Source: an uncultured Celeribacter sp.
Lineage (GTDB): Bacteria; Pseudomonadota; Alphaproteobacteria; Rhodobacterales; Rhodobacteraceae
DNA length: 64,000 nt
Assembly: GCF_963675965.1 (NCBI RefSeq)
Contig: NZ_OY780935.1
Span: forward strand, 1,724,501 to 1,788,500
Reading direction: 5' to 3'
Below the pieces are notes generated by a model, which did not search any database, was not told where the DNA came from, and worked only from the letters and a program-made list of their open reading frames with translations. Position numbers and translations under genes: made by a program. Below, piece by piece: positions 1 to 8,794 of this stretch (the stretch's first letter is position 1; each line of letters begins with the position of its first letter).

Positions 1-244
1 GATAAAAGGTCCCCGCCGGATCGAAAATCGCGCGCTCAGAGGGCGCATTGACCATCAGTGCGGCATGACCGCCCTTGCCCGAGCGGTTGTTGATCACGGT
101 GAACAGCGTCAGCGCATAGGGCGAGCCTTTGACATAGTGCGACCGCGCCACTTCCGCATCAGAGGCCCATTTCGGCTCAGCAGGACCACAGGCGCTCAGG
201 GCAAGCAGACCCAAGAGCCAAAGTACTCGATAAAAAATTCGCAA
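1..244 (-). CDS. Putative lipoprotein, C-terminus beyond the window
   Basis: Partial gene read on the minus strand and cut by the left window edge. I start it at TTG (242-244) because a GAGGAG ribosome site lies about 9 bases upstream and no ATG is available. The visible 81 residues open with a short hydrophobic signal and a lipobox-like LSAC (Cys19), so the protein should be lipid-anchored and face the periplasm. A segment reading FTVINNRSGKGGHAAL follows. I do not recognise a named family. It sits just downstream of the cytochrome oxidase peptide gene on the same strand, with only 25 bases between, so cotranscription is possible. Confidence 0.6.
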   Translation of the reverse strand, partial: MRIFYRVLWLLGLLALSACGPAEPKWASDAEVARSHYVKGSPYALTLFTVINNRSGKGGHAALMVNAPSERAIFDPAGTFY

Positions 245-269
245 GATTTCCGGCTCCTCGCCCGATCTG

Positions 270-404
270 TCAGCTATTGAATACGGCGAGGATAATCAGA
301 ACGAAAACGGCGGCGCCAGCCACCCATGTCGACCATTTCAGGAAACCGTCAAAGGTCTTTTCCTGAACCGAAATATCCATGCTTCCGTGTTTATGTTCAG
401 CCAT
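270..404 (-). CDS. aa3-type cytochrome c oxidase subunit IV
   Basis: A 44-residue single-span membrane peptide. The N-terminal half is hydrophilic (MAEHKHGSMDI), followed by one transmembrane helix (about residues 25-42) ending in VFNS. This is the pattern of the small subunit IV found in Paracoccus and Rhodobacter aa3 cytochrome c oxidase (COX4_pro_2 family), which packs against the main subunits in the inner membrane. The ATG at 402-404 has AAAGGA about 9 bases upstream; a longer reading frame to 452 exists, but the extension is not family-like. The catalytic oxidase genes are not in the window, which is usual for this gene. Confidence 0.85.
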   Translation of the reverse strand: MAEHKHGSMDISVQEKTFDGFLKWSTWVAGAAVFVLIILAVFNS

Positions 405-461
405 CGTGCGTGTCCTTTTTGAAGGTCGTTGATCCTGAATTAGACGATTCAATGCGCCCTG

Positions 462-971
462 TCACCCGTTCGATGCCCCATCGGCCTGTGCCGGTGGCGT
501 GGCACTTTCCAGATCGGCCACCAACCGAAAGCCGATACGATTGGGGGCGACATCCGCCGGGGCCTGTTTCGGCAAGGCGCGCAGCATCACATTCAACTGC
601 GTCACATGCTGAATAAGCTGGGTTTTCGTGCCAGTTTCATCCGCCCCATAGAACGTCACGATATCCGGATCGAAAAACCCGATCCCTTCGATCCGCATCA
701 CCCCGGTGTCCGAACCGGCAAACCCCATGGCGATCTCATGGGCACTGTCGAGCTGTTCTTCGAAATTCTTGATGTAGAGGATCAGCCGCTCATAGGCCCA
801 TTCGGCCTGGCTTTTGTCCTCAACTGGCTTCTTGGCGACCGATAACGGCAGCGGCTTTTGTTCCGCAGTTTGCGGGGCATCGGGATCGGCGTGGATCACC
901 CGCGCGCAGGGCAGAGCCGCATTTTCATGGGCTTCGGCGGTGGTGCGAATTGGGTCGTCCTGTTCGGCCAT
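462..971 (-). CDS. DUF6173 family protein
   Basis: A 169-residue protein with no signal peptide or membrane span, so probably cytoplasmic. The first 55 residues are low-complexity and polar. The conserved-looking core starts at about residue 58 (YERLILYIKNFEEQLD), followed by EIAMGFAGSD and a beta-rich segment with GIGFFDPDIVTFYG. I recall this core as the alphaproteobacterial DUF6173 family, whose function is unknown. The C-terminal 20 residues are Ala/Pro rich. The family name is from memory of its motif, not from a search. It lies 57 bases upstream of the oxidase peptide gene and downstream of the MBL hydrolase on the same strand. Confidence 0.7.
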   Translation of the reverse strand: MAEQDDPIRTTAEAHENAALPCARVIHADPDAPQTAEQKPLPLSVAKKPVEDKSQAEWAYERLILYIKNFEEQLDSAHEIAMGFAGSDTGVMRIEGIGFFDPDIVTFYGADETGTKTQLIQHVTQLNVMLRALPKQAPADVAPNRIGFRLVADLESATPPAQADGASNG

Positions 972-986
972 GCCGGTCTCCCGTCG

Positions 987-2018
987 TCAGTCTTTGGTCT
1001 GCCACAGGATAGCACCATCGTCCCTCTCATGACCGGTGACAAGCCCCAGCGCCTCCAGATGGCGACAATGCGCCATGGCTTCGACCATGGCCAAACCATA
1101 TTCCCCCGTCCCGATCCTGCGCCGGAACAGAACGTCGAAACAGTCGCAGGCAGTTCGGGGCGTTTGCAACGCCTCGGTCAGCCGTTTCAGACCGCGTTTG
1201 TGACTGTCGATCAACTGCCGCAGTCGGGCGGGCAAGCCGTGGTAGGGCAGCTTGTGACCGGTCAAAACCAGTTGATCATCACGCGCGTGGGGCACGAAAG
1301 CTTCGCAGGAGCGCAGCCACTCACCGACCGGATCAGCCATAGGTTCCGTGGCCGAAACGCCCAGATTGGGGGAAATCGCCCCGAGCAGCTGATCGCCCCC
1401 GATCACCAAAGCATCGTCCTGGCTCCAAAAGGTCGCATGTTCCGGCGCATGGCCATCGCCACAGCGCACATCCCAGTTGCGACCGCCAAAACAGATCGTG
1501 TCTCCGGCCTGCACACGGGTGTAGCCCAGCGGGATCGGGGCGACAGCATCGAGCGTGTTGAAAGGACGTTCCTGCGCGCGCTTTTCATAAACATCCGCCG
1601 CCATGCCACAGCTGCGCCAAAACTGCAGCATTTCCGGCGTCGGCGCTTCCTGCACATCGAGACGCAACATGCGGGCCATCAGATAGGCGGTGCGCGTCGT
1701 CACCAGCTCGGCACCATGGTCGGCCATGAACCAGCCCGCCAGTCCGATGTGATCCAGATGATGATGCGTGGCAATCACCCGCTGCACCGGCCGCCCGTTC
1801 AACGGCCCTGACAGCAAGCTGCCCCAAGCCGCGCGGGTCTGGGGGGTATCAAGCCCGGTGTCCACAATGGTCCAGCCGGGCCCGTCATCAAAAGCGTAGA
1901 TATTCACATGACCCAAAGGCTTGGGCATTGGCATGCGCGCCCACAGAACACCCTCTGCGATTTCGACCGCGCCCCCGGCCTCAGGTGGCGTAAAGGGGGT
2001 GCGGATCGGGGCAGTCAT
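987..2018 (-). CDS. MBL-fold metallo-hydrolase
   Basis: A 343-residue metallo-beta-lactamase-fold hydrolase. The metal-binding HxHxDH motif is visible as THHHLDH (His85, His87, Asp89, His90), preceded by the fold's VDTGLD strand (about 52-57) and followed by a distal GDGHAPEH histidine and a GGDQLL aspartate. The C-terminal third (about 265-343) is a helical, winged-helix-like extension, as in LACTB2 and other thioesterase-like members. The start ATG overlaps the acyl-CoA dehydrogenase stop by one base (TGATG), so the two are translationally coupled. An acyl-thioester or lactone substrate in fatty-acid catabolism is an inference from that coupling. Confidence 0.85.
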   Translation of the reverse strand: MTAPIRTPFTPPEAGGAVEIAEGVLWARMPMPKPLGHVNIYAFDDGPGWTIVDTGLDTPQTRAAWGSLLSGPLNGRPVQRVIATHHHLDHIGLAGWFMADHGAELVTTRTAYLMARMLRLDVQEAPTPEMLQFWRSCGMAADVYEKRAQERPFNTLDAVAPIPLGYTRVQAGDTICFGGRNWDVRCGDGHAPEHATFWSQDDALVIGGDQLLGAISPNLGVSATEPMADPVGEWLRSCEAFVPHARDDQLVLTGHKLPYHGLPARLRQLIDSHKRGLKRLTEALQTPRTACDCFDVLFRRRIGTGEYGLAMVEAMAHCRHLEALGLVTGHERDDGAILWQTKD

Positions 2019-3727
2019 CAGGCAATCAGGTCCTCGCCACTCAGGGCATAAACATCGGCGGCCCCAAGGCGCGCCTGCGCCAGAAGAGCGGTGTACTCAG
2101 GCAACATACGGTTAATGTAGAAAGCTGCAAGCCGCGAGCGAGGGCCTTCACCCTCTTCGACGATGGCGGCCTTCAGGTGGAAATACCCCCCAAGCACCCG
2201 CGCAAAGGCGCGCAGGAACGGCACCGCCCCGGCAAAGCGATCGTTCATCGGCAAGGCCAGCATCGCCTCGACACCTTCGCGCAAAGTTTCCGCCGCTTCC
2301 CAGACTGCTTTCGCGCGCTTCGGCAATTCCGCCCGCGCCGCTTCGGCAAAGGTTTCGATCTCGTCGAGAATGGCAAAGGCCGCGTCGCCCCCATCCATCA
2401 GCTTGCGCCCGACAAGATCCATGGCCTGAATGCCGTTGGTGCCCTCGTAGATCGAGGTGATCCGGGCGTCGCGCGCATATTGCGCCGCGCCGGTTTCTTC
2501 GATGTAGCCCATGCCACCATGCACCTGCACGCCGGTCTGGGCCACTTCATGGCCGATGTCGGTCGAAAACGCCTTCGCAATCGGGATCAAGAAAGCGCCG
2601 CGCGCCGCCTGTTCCGGATCGGAGCGCCCCAGATCCAGCGCCATGCCACAAGCCAGTGCGATCGAACGGGCCACGAAGGTGTCCGCGCGCATCGTCGCCA
2701 GCATCCGGCGCACATCGGCGTGATCGATGATCGTGCCGTTTTCCGTGCCGATGGGCGATTTGCCCTGCACGCGGTCCTCGGCATAGGCCAGCGCTTTTTG
2801 CGTGGCTGCTTCGGCGATGCCGACACCCTGAACCCCCACGCCCAGACGCGCGTTGTTCATCATGGTGAACATGCATTTCATACCTTCGTGTTCATTGCCC
2901 ACGAGCCAGCCTTTGGCGCCCTCATATTCCATCACACAAGTCGGCGACCCGTGAATGCCGAGCTTATGTTCGAGGCTCACGACCTTCAGGCTGTTGGCTT
3001 CGCCCAGCGTACCATCCTCGTTCGGCAGGATCTTGGGCACCATGAACAGGGAAATCCCCTTGGTCCCCGGCACGCCGTCAGGCAGCCGTGCCAGCACGAG
3101 GTGGCAGACGTTTTCCGAAAAATCGTTGTCGCCCCAGGTAATGAAGATCTTCTGACCGCTGATCGCATAGGACCCGTCGTCATTGCGTTCGGCCTTGGTG
3201 CGCAGCGCACCCACATCCGAACCTGCGCCCGGCTCGGTCAGGTTCATCGTGCCGCACCATTCCCCGGCCACCAGCTTCGGCAGGAACCGGGCTTTCAAAT
3301 CGTCAGAGGCGTGATGTTCCAACGCCTCGATCTGGCCCTGACACATCAGCGGATAGAGCGACAACGACAGACAGGCCCCCGACATCATTTCATTGACGGC
3401 GGTCGCGACGGTCAGCGGCAGGCCCATGCCACCGTTTTCTGGAGAGGCAAGCATCCCGATCCAGCCGCCTTCAGCCACCTGCGTCAGTGCATCGCCAAAA
3501 CCCGGAGAAGTTTTCACGACCCCATCAACCAGCTTTGCGGGCGTCAGATCGCCACCACGGTCCAGCGGTGCCACCACATCAGACGCCAGCTTGGCAGCCT
3601 CTTCGAGAATCGCCGACACCGTATCGCCATCTACCTCGGCAAAGGCATCGGTCTCCAGCACGGCATCAAAACCGAGAATCTGATCAAGGATGAACTGATA
3701 GTCCGCAACCGGGGCGCGATAGGTCAT
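2018..3727 (-). CDS. Acyl-CoA dehydrogenase, DmdC-like subfamily
   Basis: A 569-residue FAD acyl-CoA dehydrogenase that oxidises acyl-CoA to enoyl-CoA and passes electrons to ETF. It belongs to the long subfamily with extra N- and C-terminal domains. The FAD/substrate motif TEPGAGSD is at 164-171, and the catalytic-base region IYEGTNGIQ puts the likely Glu at 428. The start MTYRAPVADYQF and overall length resemble roseobacter DmdC (3-methylmercaptopropionyl-CoA dehydrogenase in DMSP demethylation), but this subfamily also contains general acyl-CoA dehydrogenases, so I do not assign dmdC. The ATG at 3725-3727 follows a GGAG site; a 17-residue upstream extension has no such support. Confidence 0.9.
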   Translation of the reverse strand: MTYRAPVADYQFILDQILGFDAVLETDAFAEVDGDTVSAILEEAAKLASDVVAPLDRGGDLTPAKLVDGVVKTSPGFGDALTQVAEGGWIGMLASPENGGMGLPLTVATAVNEMMSGACLSLSLYPLMCQGQIEALEHHASDDLKARFLPKLVAGEWCGTMNLTEPGAGSDVGALRTKAERNDDGSYAISGQKIFITWGDNDFSENVCHLVLARLPDGVPGTKGISLFMVPKILPNEDGTLGEANSLKVVSLEHKLGIHGSPTCVMEYEGAKGWLVGNEHEGMKCMFTMMNNARLGVGVQGVGIAEAATQKALAYAEDRVQGKSPIGTENGTIIDHADVRRMLATMRADTFVARSIALACGMALDLGRSDPEQAARGAFLIPIAKAFSTDIGHEVAQTGVQVHGGMGYIEETGAAQYARDARITSIYEGTNGIQAMDLVGRKLMDGGDAAFAILDEIETFAEAARAELPKRAKAVWEAAETLREGVEAMLALPMNDRFAGAVPFLRAFARVLGGYFHLKAAIVEEGEGPRSRLAAFYINRMLPEYTALLAQARLGAADVYALSGEDLIA

Positions 3728-3845
3728 GTGGGTCTCCTCCTGCAGGCGCGCGATCACGCCGCGACAGATATTTGGCAACGGTCAAAGCCGTTCTGTTGCA
3801 AGAAAATTAGCGAAGGAAAGGACCCTGCCCAACCCAAACGCTGCG

Positions 3846-4418
3846 TCACGCCCGCCCGGCATCCGCCGACAAAAGCGCGGGACTGACCCCGAGCGACAAC
3901 AGCGCGGCTTCCCATTTCCCGCCGTCAGGGGTTCCGAACACCAGTTCGGGGGAGGCATCGCAGGTCAGCCAGCCGTTTTCGGCGATCTCGTTTTCAAGTT
4001 GCCCCGGCCCCCAGCCGGTATATCCCAGACACAGCAGGCGGGCGACCGGCCCGTCCCCCTGAGCCATATCGCGCAGGATATCGCGTGAGGCGGTCATGGC
4101 AAAGCGTTCATCCACTTCCATGGAGGCATGGTCGGCCACATAGTCTGAACTGTGGAGCACGAAACCGCGCCCCAATTCCACAGGTCCACCCAGATGCACC
4201 TGCAAGGGCTGCATATGGGTGCTGGGATGAATCTCAAGCTGTTCGAACACGTCGCGCACAGAGATTTCCTGCGACGCTTTGTTGATCGTCAGCCCCATTG
4301 CGCCTTCGTCGGAATGCGCACAGACGAACACCACCGCATTTTCAAAGCGCGGGTCCCCGATGCCCGGCATGGCAATCAGAAGCTTACCCGTCAGATCATA
4401 GTTGTCTGGCTGCGTCAT
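3846..4418 (-). CDS. YqgE/AlgH family protein
   Basis: A 190-residue protein of the YqgE/AlgH (UPF0301) family. The N-terminal signature is clear: LTGKLLIAMPGIGDPRF, then FVCAHSDEGAMGLTINK. The mid-section has the usual LHLGGPVE-type segment (QVHLGGPVELGRGFVLH) and GYTGWGPGQLENE near residue 135. Members are small cytoplasmic alpha/beta proteins; AlgH affects alginate regulation in Pseudomonas, but the molecular function is not settled. It is monocistronic here, divergent from the DsbD-like gene. Confidence 0.9.
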   Translation of the reverse strand: MTQPDNYDLTGKLLIAMPGIGDPRFENAVVFVCAHSDEGAMGLTINKASQEISVRDVFEQLEIHPSTHMQPLQVHLGGPVELGRGFVLHSSDYVADHASMEVDERFAMTASRDILRDMAQGDGPVARLLCLGYTGWGPGQLENEIAENGWLTCDASPELVFGTPDGGKWEAALLSLGVSPALLSADAGRA

Positions 4419-4552
4419 ACCCTCACCTCACCTCATGCGGGCGCAAGGTGCAAGCCTTCGCGTCCAAGAAATCGCGCCCGTCTTGCAACACAGACCCTTC
4501 TTTCGCTGAAATGTGAGTTCTCGTGTGCACCGCCTCTGCCTATATGAAAGGC

Positions 4553-5377
4553 ATGAAGCAGCATCTGACCTCTCTTCGCGGGATTTCCGCGCTCTGCGCC
4601 ACCCTGGCACTTTTCACATGGCTGGCGCTGCCACACGCCGCCCAGGCAGACGTGCCCGACGACATGGCCCGCCTCGAAATCCTCCCCGGCTGGCAGATGG
4701 AGAACGGCCACCGCATGGCCGCGATCCGGGTGCAGCTGGCCCCCGGCTGGCACACCTATTGGCGCACCCCCGGTGAAACCGGCATCCCGCCGCAATTTGA
4801 CTGGAGCGGGTCGGACAATCTGGCGGCGGTGGACATCCATTGGCCAGTGCCAACCTATTTCAGCGAGAATGGCATGTGGTATCTGGGCTATGCCAAAGAG
4901 GTCGTCCTGCCAGTCGAACTCACGCCCGAAGCCCCCGGTGATATTTCTTTGCATGGCACAGTGGACATGGGGGTGTGCAATGACATCTGTGTGCCGATGT
5001 CGGCGCGGCTTGAGGCGACATTGCCCGCCGGTGCGACCGGACCGCAAAATGACGCCATCCGCAGCGCCTTGGCCAATCGTCCTGCACGGCTGACCAAGGC
5101 ACGCTGCACAGCGGTCCCGATTTCGGACGGGCTGCGACTGACCACCGACGTTCAGGTGCCCGCGCTTGGCCCCAATGAAATCGCCATGGTGGAACACCCC
5201 GACCGCAGCATCTGGATTTCAGAAGCCCAGACCCGCCGGAGCGGCGGGACGTTGCACATCGAAACCGATCTGGTGCCAGCAGAGGCCCAGCCCTTTATGC
5301 TGGATCGCTCGGCCCTGACCATCACCGTGATCGGCGACGGGCGCGCCTATGAGGCGCAGGGCTGCACCGGCGGATAA
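4553..5377 (+). CDS. Periplasmic DsbD N-terminal-domain (DsbC-like corrector) protein
   Basis: A 274-residue exported protein. A signal peptide spans about residues 1-32 (hydrophobic core SALCATLALFTWLAL, cleavage after AQA). The mature part resembles the N-terminal domain of DsbD/ScsB-type thiol reductases: PGWHTYWRTPGETG, then a paired cysteine motif CNDICVP in a beta-rich domain, then a second beta domain with Cys near the C-terminus (QGCTGG). It probably moves electrons to periplasmic disulfides. The membrane electron-transfer domain of full DsbD is absent, so it must work with a separate CcdA-type partner. I choose ATG 4553; two in-frame starts lie upstream (4523, 4544), and none has a convincing ribosome site. 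Confidence 0.75.
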   Translation: MKQHLTSLRGISALCATLALFTWLALPHAAQADVPDDMARLEILPGWQMENGHRMAAIRVQLAPGWHTYWRTPGETGIPPQFDWSGSDNLAAVDIHWPVPTYFSENGMWYLGYAKEVVLPVELTPEAPGDISLHGTVDMGVCNDICVPMSARLEATLPAGATGPQNDAIRSALANRPARLTKARCTAVPISDGLRLTTDVQVPALGPNEIAMVEHPDRSIWISEAQTRRSGGTLHIETDLVPAEAQPFMLDRSALTITVIGDGRAYEAQGCTGG

Positions 5378-5404
5378 GGGTCCGCTTCCTTTGCGCAAAA
5401 CCCT

Positions 5405-8400
5405 TCAGGCATCCGCGTGATGCCTGTCGCCCGCTCTGACGAACCAGAGAGCCACAGCGAAATACAACAGCACCAGCCCGCCCAGCGTGCCCAGCGCAAA
5501 CATCCCAAGAGCGGCAGACAGCCCGCCCCCGCCCAAGACGACAGGCAATGCGCCCGTTGCAAAAACGGTCCCCAGCGTGGCGGCGAACCACAACAGCGTG
5601 GCCAGTGCTGCCAGCATCAGCACCGTGCCGCTGCGGCCAAAGCGCCGCCGGGCACGCAGCCCCCTGCGCAGGGCCACCACCTGACGCGTCAGGTCCAACT
5701 GAATCATCAGAATGGCTGGCACCAGCAGCAAGACCACCACCATGCCAAAGCCCAGCCCATAGGCCAGCGTGATCACCGTCGGCTTCAGGAACTGCGCATC
5801 GGCAGAGCGTTCATACAGCAAGGGCGCCAACCCCAGAACTGTGGTCATCGTGGTCAGCATCACCGGGCGCAACCGGTCGGTGGCCGCATCAATGACCGCC
5901 TGTCGCAGCCCCCGGTCACGGCTATAGTCATCCACGGTGGACACAAGCACGATCGAATCATTGATGATGATCCCGGTCATGCCGATCAGCCCGACGATGG
6001 AGAACATCGACAGCGGCACCTCCCAGATGGCGTGACCATGGATCGCCCCGATCAGCCCAAAGGGGATCACCGACATCACGACCAGAGGCCGCGCCCAGCT
6101 CGAGAAAATCCATGCCAGCGTCAGATAGATCCCGATCAGAACCCCCATCAGCCCCAGCGTTGCATCCGACAGGAACCGGTTTTCCTGTTCCGACAGGCCG
6201 GAAATGCGATGGGTGATGCCATAGTCTTCGTCGAGCGTGGGCAGGATGTCGTCGCGCAGGATGGTCTGGATCTCGCTGGCCCGCGACGGGTTGTCTTCGC
6301 TCAGATCCCCCGACACGGTCAGAATGCGCAGTCCGTTTTCGCGGCGCACCGTCGAAAACCCGCTCTGGCGCGTGACCGACACGACGTCCGAGAGCGGCAC
6401 ATAGATCCCGGCGCCAGTCCGCATCTGCATGCGGTCTATGAAGTCCGCGGTCAGCTCTGCCTCCGGCAATTCCACCCGCACCGTGGCCGTGCGGGTGCTT
6501 TCCGGGAAGGTCGCCGCCTCAATGCCACCCAGCCGGTCGGACAGCACCGCCCCCAGGTCGTCGATGGAAAAGCCCAGTGCTTCGCCCTGTGGCGTCAGCT
6601 CCAGCACAAGCTCCTCTTTGTCATAAGACAGGGTATCTTCCAGAGCCGAGACCTCGGGGAACTCCGCCAGCCGCGTCTTCAACGCCTCGGCGGCCGCTTT
6701 CAGGGTCACCGAATCCGCGCCATAGAGATCAATGTCGATGGCATCTCCGCCCGGTCCAAAACTACCACGCCGGAAAGACACGGTTTCGGCCATCGAATGG
6801 TTGACCACCTCTTCCTGCAGGTCCGCGACAAAGGCGTAGGACGAATAGGGCCGCAGATCCGCGTCGATCAATTCTATGGAAATCCCGCCCAACTGGTAGG
6901 CTTCCTTGGTGTCGGTGCCACTCAGCCCGCGCCCGGCATTCGATCCGATCTGCGCGACCGCATAGGCGAGCGGATTGAGACCGTATTCGTCCTCATAGCG
7001 GGCCGCGACGGCTTCGGTCGCCCGTTGCATTTCGCGCGCCATTGCCAGAGTGTCCGACCGCACCGCAGCGGGCAGCATGGCGAAATTGCCGGTGATCACC
7101 GGCTGTTCGGGCGAATTGAAAAACCGCCATTGCACCTTGCCGGTGATCAAGAGCGCGACCTGCATCGCCAACAGGAACACAGCAGCAGCGATCAGCGGAT
7201 AGCGCAGCATCACGCCCCAGCGCGCAACGGGGCGGAACAGCTTTTCACGAAAGACGCGAAACCCTTTGTCCACCTGCCGCGACGGCCAGTCGTACCAATG
7301 CGATTTCGCCGTGGCGGCGATGGAATGGCTCAGATGGTTCGGCAAGATGATGAAACATTCCAACAAAGAGCCAAGCAGCACGACAATCACGGTAAAGGGA
7401 ATATCGGCAATCATTTCGCCGAAGCGCCCCGAGATCGCGGTCAGCCCGAAAAAGGCGATTACCGTGGTCACGGTTGAGGAAAACACCGGTGCGAACATCC
7501 GACGTGCCGCGTTTTCCGCCGCTTCAACTGGCCCCTCTCCAAGGCGCCGCACCCGAAAATCGGCATGTTCGCCTACGACAATGGCGTCATCCACCACGAT
7601 GCCCAGCGTGATGATCAACGCAAAAAGCGAAATCATGTTGAGCGTCAGCCCCGCCAGATACATCAGCGCAATGGCCGACAGCATCGCCACGGGAATACCT
7701 GCAGCGACCCAGATCGCCGTGCGCGCATTCAGAAACAAAAACAACAGCAACAGAACCAGACCCAGCCCCATGGCACCATTGCTGAGCAGCAAATCCAGAC
7801 GGGCCTGAATCGACTCGGCCCGCGTGCGGTAGAGATCGAGTGTCACCCCTTCGGGCAGGGTCGGCTGCATTCGGGCGACGACCTGTTCGACGCTGTGCTG
7901 GATGCCAATGGCATCGCCCTGCGCCGAACGGGCCACCTGCACGGAAACGGCTGGATTGTCGCCCACGTAAAAGGCCTCATCGCGGTCGGCCCCGTTCATA
8001 CGCACCGTCGCGACATCGCCCACCGTCACCTGCGATCCGTCAGCGTTGCTGCGCAATACAATCCCTGCGATGTCTCCTGCCGCGCGCTTTTCCACACCAG
8101 CGCGCACCCGCGCTCCGCCGGTGCCGACACTGCCTGCCGGGCTGGTGTCCGCCTCGGCCCGGATCGCCGCTGCGATTTCAGCCATGGAGATGTCATGTTG
8201 CATCAGATTGAGCGTCGGCACCTCAACCACGGTTTCGCTGGCGGCCACGCCGGAAATCGTGGTGCGCGTGACGCCTTCGGCAAACAGCCGGGCCACAAGT
8301 TCATCCGAAAATCGTGCCAGCTGATCGAGCCCCACCGGCCCAGTGATCACCACATCGGTCACCCGGTCGGTCCAGCCACCCCAGCGAATCACCGGATCAT

Positions 8401-8791
8401 CGGCGCTGTCCGGCAGTTCGGTGACCGTATCGACGGCTGCCTTGACGTCATCGGCCGCACGCTGGATGTCCCAGCCCGGTTCGAATTCCAACCGTATGCT
8501 GCCCCGCCCCTCAACCGAGGTGGCGCTGCTTTCCAGCACGCCTTCGACAGCCAGAAGCGTCGGTTCGAGGACCTGCACGATCGCATTGTCGACATCTTCC
8601 GGACCGGCCCCGTCCCAGGCAACAGATACCCGCACGCTGTCCACAACAATGTCGGGGAAATACTGTGCCCGCATCCGCGGCACAGCGGTCAGACCGGCCA
8701 CCAACAGGATCAGCAACACAAGGTTTGCCGCCGTGCGATGACGGGTGAAATAGGACAGGATGCCCCGCGCCTGCTGCAAACCAGCCGCCAT
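5405..8791 (-). CDS. RND efflux transporter permease (AcrB/HAE-type)
   Basis: A 1128-residue inner-membrane proton-driven exporter. TM1 lies near residues 20-38. A large periplasmic loop follows, then the TM2-TM6 bundle from about 336, and the same arrangement repeats in the second half (QENRFLSD, then TMs from about 830). The proton-relay aspartate pair of TM4 is present (GIVVDDAIVV, Asp401 and Asp402). It is about 80-100 residues longer than AcrB because the C-terminus carries an extra pair of hydrophobic segments (LAALATLLWFAATLG and LGGLVLLYFAVALWFV). The adaptor gene lies 3 bases upstream on the same strand. No TolC-type outer-membrane factor is nearby, so it must borrow one. The substrate is unknown. 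Confidence 0.93.
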   Translation of the reverse strand: MAAGLQQARGILSYFTRHRTAANLVLLILLVAGLTAVPRMRAQYFPDIVVDSVRVSVAWDGAGPEDVDNAIVQVLEPTLLAVEGVLESSATSVEGRGSIRLEFEPGWDIQRAADDVKAAVDTVTELPDSADDPVIRWGGWTDRVTDVVITGPVGLDQLARFSDELVARLFAEGVTRTTISGVAASETVVEVPTLNLMQHDISMAEIAAAIRAEADTSPAGSVGTGGARVRAGVEKRAAGDIAGIVLRSNADGSQVTVGDVATVRMNGADRDEAFYVGDNPAVSVQVARSAQGDAIGIQHSVEQVVARMQPTLPEGVTLDLYRTRAESIQARLDLLLSNGAMGLGLVLLLLFLFLNARTAIWVAAGIPVAMLSAIALMYLAGLTLNMISLFALIITLGIVVDDAIVVGEHADFRVRRLGEGPVEAAENAARRMFAPVFSSTVTTVIAFFGLTAISGRFGEMIADIPFTVIVVLLGSLLECFIILPNHLSHSIAATAKSHWYDWPSRQVDKGFRVFREKLFRPVARWGVMLRYPLIAAAVFLLAMQVALLITGKVQWRFFNSPEQPVITGNFAMLPAAVRSDTLAMAREMQRATEAVAARYEDEYGLNPLAYAVAQIGSNAGRGLSGTDTKEAYQLGGISIELIDADLRPYSSYAFVADLQEEVVNHSMAETVSFRRGSFGPGGDAIDIDLYGADSVTLKAAAEALKTRLAEFPEVSALEDTLSYDKEELVLELTPQGEALGFSIDDLGAVLSDRLGGIEAATFPESTRTATVRVELPEAELTADFIDRMQMRTGAGIYVPLSDVVSVTRQSGFSTVRRENGLRILTVSGDLSEDNPSRASEIQTILRDDILPTLDEDYGITHRISGLSEQENRFLSDATLGLMGVLIGIYLTLAWIFSSWARPLVVMSVIPFGLIGAIHGHAIWEVPLSMFSIVGLIGMTGIIINDSIVLVSTVDDYSRDRGLRQAVIDAATDRLRPVMLTTMTTVLGLAPLLYERSADAQFLKPTVITLAYGLGFGMVVVLLLVPAILMIQLDLTRQVVALRRGLRARRRFGRSGTVLMLAALATLLWFAATLGTVFATGALPVVLGGGGLSAALGMFALGTLGGLVLLYFAVALWFVRAGDRHHADA

Positions 8792-8794
8792 CGC

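Noticed and set aside
2177..3886. Long open frame of about 569 codons on the plus strand
   Set aside because: Antisense to the acyl-CoA dehydrogenase over its whole length; the high-GC third-position bias of the real gene keeps the opposite frame open. The translation has no family motif.
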